Below are positions 5,696-7,820 of a stretch of DNA of 7,820 bases, one piece after another (the stretch's first letter is position 1; each line of letters begins with the position of its first letter). This DNA is from a bacterium SM23_31 (GTDB lineage Bacteria; SM23-31): NCBI GenBank assembly GCA_001304035.1, contig LJUD01000232.1, positions 1-7,820 of the forward strand, in the 5' to 3' direction. Made by a program: the position numbers and the translations under genes. A model generated the notes under the pieces. The model saw nothing but the letters and a program-made list of their open reading frames with translations, ran no database searches and had not been told where the DNA came from.

Positions 5696-7033
5696 ATGCC
5701 GTTCATTCCAAATTCTGATGAAGACCGCAGACAGATGCTGCAAGCGCTGGGGGTAACACGTATCAATGATTTAATTTCAAGTATACCGCAAGGATACCTT
5801 GTAGAAGAAGACTGGAATAAGTATCCGGGAAAATCGGAACACGCTGCTTATGCATTTTTGAGCGGCATTGCAGGTACAAATCGTGCTGATTTCACCTGTT
5901 TTTTAGGCGGCGGTGCCTATGACCATTTCATACCTGCAGCGGTTGATCAAATTTCGTGCCGCTCTGAATTTGTTACCGCCTATACACCGTACCAGCCCGA
6001 GGTCAGCCAGGGTACCCTCCAGTCGATTTATGAATACCAAACGATGATATGCGAACTGACCGGTATGGATGTCAGCAACGCATCGATGTACGACGGCGTC
6101 TCCGCCACAGCGGAAGCAGTACTACTTGCCGCACATTATTTAAACCGCTCGAAAATCCTTATTGCTGAAAACCTGCCGGTTAATTATCAACAAGTGCTCG
6201 GTACTTATTGTCACGGACGGAAGATTGAAATAGAGAAAGTCCCTTGTCCGGAGGGTGCGGTTGATGTCGAAGCATTGAAAAGCCGGATGGATGAAAATAC
6301 TGCGGGTTTGGTACTTCAGTATCCTAATTATTACGGTATTGTCGAATCCTTAACCGGTTTAGTAGATATTGTTCACAGTAAAGGCGGTTTGGTTATAACA
6401 TCGGCGAATCCTATTGCACTTGCATTGCTTCGAACGCCCGGTGAGTGCGGTGTTGATATTGTTACGGGGGAGGGACAGGTGCTCGGTAATGAAATGAACT
6501 GGGGCGGACCCTATCTTGGTATTTTTGCACTAACTTCAAAGCTCCTGCGGAAAATACCCGGCAGATTAGTAGGCAGAACGGTGGATTCCCGGGGAAGACA
6601 GGGATTTGTCCTCACGCTTCAGACACGCGAACAGCACATCAGGCGGGAAAAGGCTACATCAAATATATGTACAAATCAGGGTCTGGTAGCGTTACGGGCG
6701 TGCATTTACATGTCGTTATTGGGTAAACAGGGCGTAAAAGAGGTCGCAGGTCAATGCCTGCAAAAAGCTCATTACCTTGCCTGGAAAATTGCTGCGCTGC
6801 CCGGTTTTGCATTAAAGTACGACAGACCGTTTTTCCATGAATTTGTGATAAAATGTCCCGAATCCGCTAAGAAAATATTCCAAAAAATGTATGAGTACAA
6901 AATATTTGCCGGAATTCCCCTCGATGATATGGGGGACTCCGATGCAATCCTTATTGCCGTTACGGAAAAAAGAACAAAAGAAGAAATGGATAATTTCATA
7001 GATAAAATTAAGAAGTTTTCACATATCCGTTAA
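5696..7033 (+). CDS. gcvPA: Glycine dehydrogenase (decarboxylating) subunit 1, GcvPA
   Basis: One of two subunits that together form the PLP-dependent P protein of glycine cleavage, which decarboxylates glycine and loads the aminomethyl group onto GcvH. The 445-residue product starts MPFIPNSDEDRRQMLQALGV, as expected of the family, and has normal length. Landmarks: FLGGGAYDH (69-77), YTPYQPEVSQGTLQ, the YDGVSATAEA segment, GEGQVLGN (258-265) with NWGGPYLGIFA, GRTVDSRGRQGFVLTLQTREQHIRREKATSNICTNQ, and a late FFHEFVIK stretch. The PLP-binding lysine is on the GcvPB subunit, so this protein is inactive alone. gcvPB usually follows at once, but a methyltransferase gene does instead, so gcvPB must be elsewhere or lost. 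The frame stays open upstream to a TTG at 5642, but the ribosome binding site at 5687 supports the ATG at 5696. It may be transcribed with gcvH or from a promoter in the 252-bp gap; I see no strong promoter there. Confidence 0.95.
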   Translation: MPFIPNSDEDRRQMLQALGVTRINDLISSIPQGYLVEEDWNKYPGKSEHAAYAFLSGIAGTNRADFTCFLGGGAYDHFIPAAVDQISCRSEFVTAYTPYQPEVSQGTLQSIYEYQTMICELTGMDVSNASMYDGVSATAEAVLLAAHYLNRSKILIAENLPVNYQQVLGTYCHGRKIEIEKVPCPEGAVDVEALKSRMDENTAGLVLQYPNYYGIVESLTGLVDIVHSKGGLVITSANPIALALLRTPGECGVDIVTGEGQVLGNEMNWGGPYLGIFALTSKLLRKIPGRLVGRTVDSRGRQGFVLTLQTREQHIRREKATSNICTNQGLVALRACIYMSLLGKQGVKEVAGQCLQKAHYLAWKIAALPGFALKYDRPFFHEFVIKCPESAKKIFQKMYEYKIFAGIPLDDMGDSDAILIAVTEKRTKEEMDNFIDKIKKFSHIR

Positions 7034-7074
7034 TTATATGAAATTTTATCATCTAAACTGCGGAAATAAAAAAC

Positions 7075-7820
7075 ATGGCTGAAAATGAAAATAAAAAGTA
7101 TGTAGAACTTCTCTGGAATCGAAAATACGATAAACTTGAGAAGGGAGAAAAAATACCCATCGAAAAACCGAATCTCCCATTTCAGGTAGTGGAAACCGTA
7201 AATAAACCTAGACTAAAAGACTTAGAAGGTGGTCTTTTTGATCCATCACAGTTTTATCCTGAAAATAAATATCCCAAAGATTATCCAAAGGATTGGAAGA
7301 ATTTGCTCATCTGGGGTGATAATAAACTTGTAATGAGTTCTTTAATAAAACAGGGTTGGGCAGGGAAAATAAATCTTATTTACATTGACCCTCCGTTTTT
7401 TACAGGTGCTGATTTTACAATAAGAACGAAGCTTGGAGACGAAAGAATAGAAAAAGAACCATCAATAATAGAAGAGCGGGCTTATAAAGACACATGGAGC
7501 GGTGGAATTGCTTCTTATCTCAAGTATATGTATGAGCGTTTGGTTCTCATGAGAGATTTGATGGCAGAAAATGGCTCTATTTATGTTCATTTAGACTGGC
7601 ATGTCGGTCATTATGTCAAGGTGATAATGGATGAGATTTTTGGTTATGAGAATTTTAGAAATGAAATTTCAAGGCAATCTGTATTCAGCCATAGTGATGC
7701 AAGGCAGTTTGGACGAAGCAATGATAATATTTTATTCTATACAAAGTCAGCAGATTATCAATGGACAACACAATACCAACCATACGATGAATCATATCTA
7801 AAATCAGCATTCAGAGAGGT
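7075..7820 (+). CDS. Site-specific DNA methyltransferase (N6-adenine/N4-cytosine, type III Mod-like), 3'-truncated by the window edge
   Basis: Transfers a methyl group from S-adenosylmethionine to a base in a DNA target. The frame is open for 248 codons to the window end. The product starts MAENENKKYVELLWNRKYDK. It has LLIWGDNKLVMSSL just before catalytic motif IV, IYIDPPF (Asp105-Phe108), then GSIYVHLDWHVGHYVKVIMD, IFGYENFRNEI and FGRSNDNILFYTKS, the pattern of beta-class Mod-type enzymes. In that class the SAM-binding FxGxG motif comes after motif IV, so it should lie beyond the right edge along with the target-recognition region. The start is the ATG at 7075, with a weak GGA at 7062-7064. 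By hand count 7081-7800 is about 35% GC, against about 48% for 5761-6120 in gcvPA, which hints at horizontal transfer. The partner (restriction helicase-nuclease, or none) cannot be seen. DPPF is most often found in adenine methylases, but the base modified is not certain. Confidence 0.88.
   Translation, partial: MAENENKKYVELLWNRKYDKLEKGEKIPIEKPNLPFQVVETVNKPRLKDLEGGLFDPSQFYPENKYPKDYPKDWKNLLIWGDNKLVMSSLIKQGWAGKINLIYIDPPFFTGADFTIRTKLGDERIEKEPSIIEERAYKDTWSGGIASYLKYMYERLVLMRDLMAENGSIYVHLDWHVGHYVKVIMDEIFGYENFRNEISRQSVFSHSDARQFGRSNDNILFYTKSADYQWTTQYQPYDESYLKSAFRE

Overview
The window is a bacterial chromosome segment whose genes all read on the + strand. In order it holds the 3' ~90% of ligA (NAD+-dependent DNA ligase), a broken or split accB (biotin carboxyl carrier protein), an HD-GYP domain gene, accC (biotin carboxylase), gcvH (glycine cleavage H protein), gcvPA (glycine decarboxylase subunit 1), and the 5' part of a DNA methyltransferase gene that runs off the right edge. 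NAD+-dependent ligase, separate AccB/AccC subunits, and a two-subunit glycine decarboxylase (GcvPA/GcvPB type) all indicate a bacterium. The HD-GYP protein fits a lineage that uses cyclic-di-GMP-type signalling. Base composition is moderate (mid-40s % GC in housekeeping genes by hand count, AT-rich between genes). I cannot name the phylum from this evidence.

Left part (1-2133): ligA is cut by the window edge, but its reading frame is open from base 2, about 24 codons before its first in-window ATG. A 275-bp AT-rich gap follows. It has a near-consensus sigma70 promoter (TTGACA-17-TATATT) just after ligA, a second weaker candidate, a small operator-like palindrome and a GC-rich hairpin patch. 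It looks like the promoter and leader of the acc-gcv genes.

Middle part (2134-5389): accB is present only as an N-terminal domain ORF (2134-2346) and, in another frame, a 39-codon ORF (2343-2462) that begins exactly at the biotinyl-lysine motif. The first half of the biotinyl domain is missing. The HD-GYP gene starts 2 nt after that ORF and separates accB from accC. accC overlaps gcvH by 11 nt, with a strong ribosome binding site for gcvH inside the accC end. The spacing fits one operon joining the biotin carboxylase parts of fatty-acid synthesis to the lipoyl carrier of glycine cleavage.

Right part (5390-7820): a 252-bp gap between gcvH and gcvPA is packed with inverted repeats, two of which cross each other. 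That layout fits a switching or pseudoknotted leader, or an insertion of palindromic repeats. gcvPA is intact. Its obligate partner gcvPB, usually next, is not in the available downstream sequence. In its place, 41 bp after the gcvPA stop, is an AT-rich gene for a beta-class N6/N4 DNA methyltransferase (motif DPPF), the likely edge of a restriction-modification or phage-defence module.
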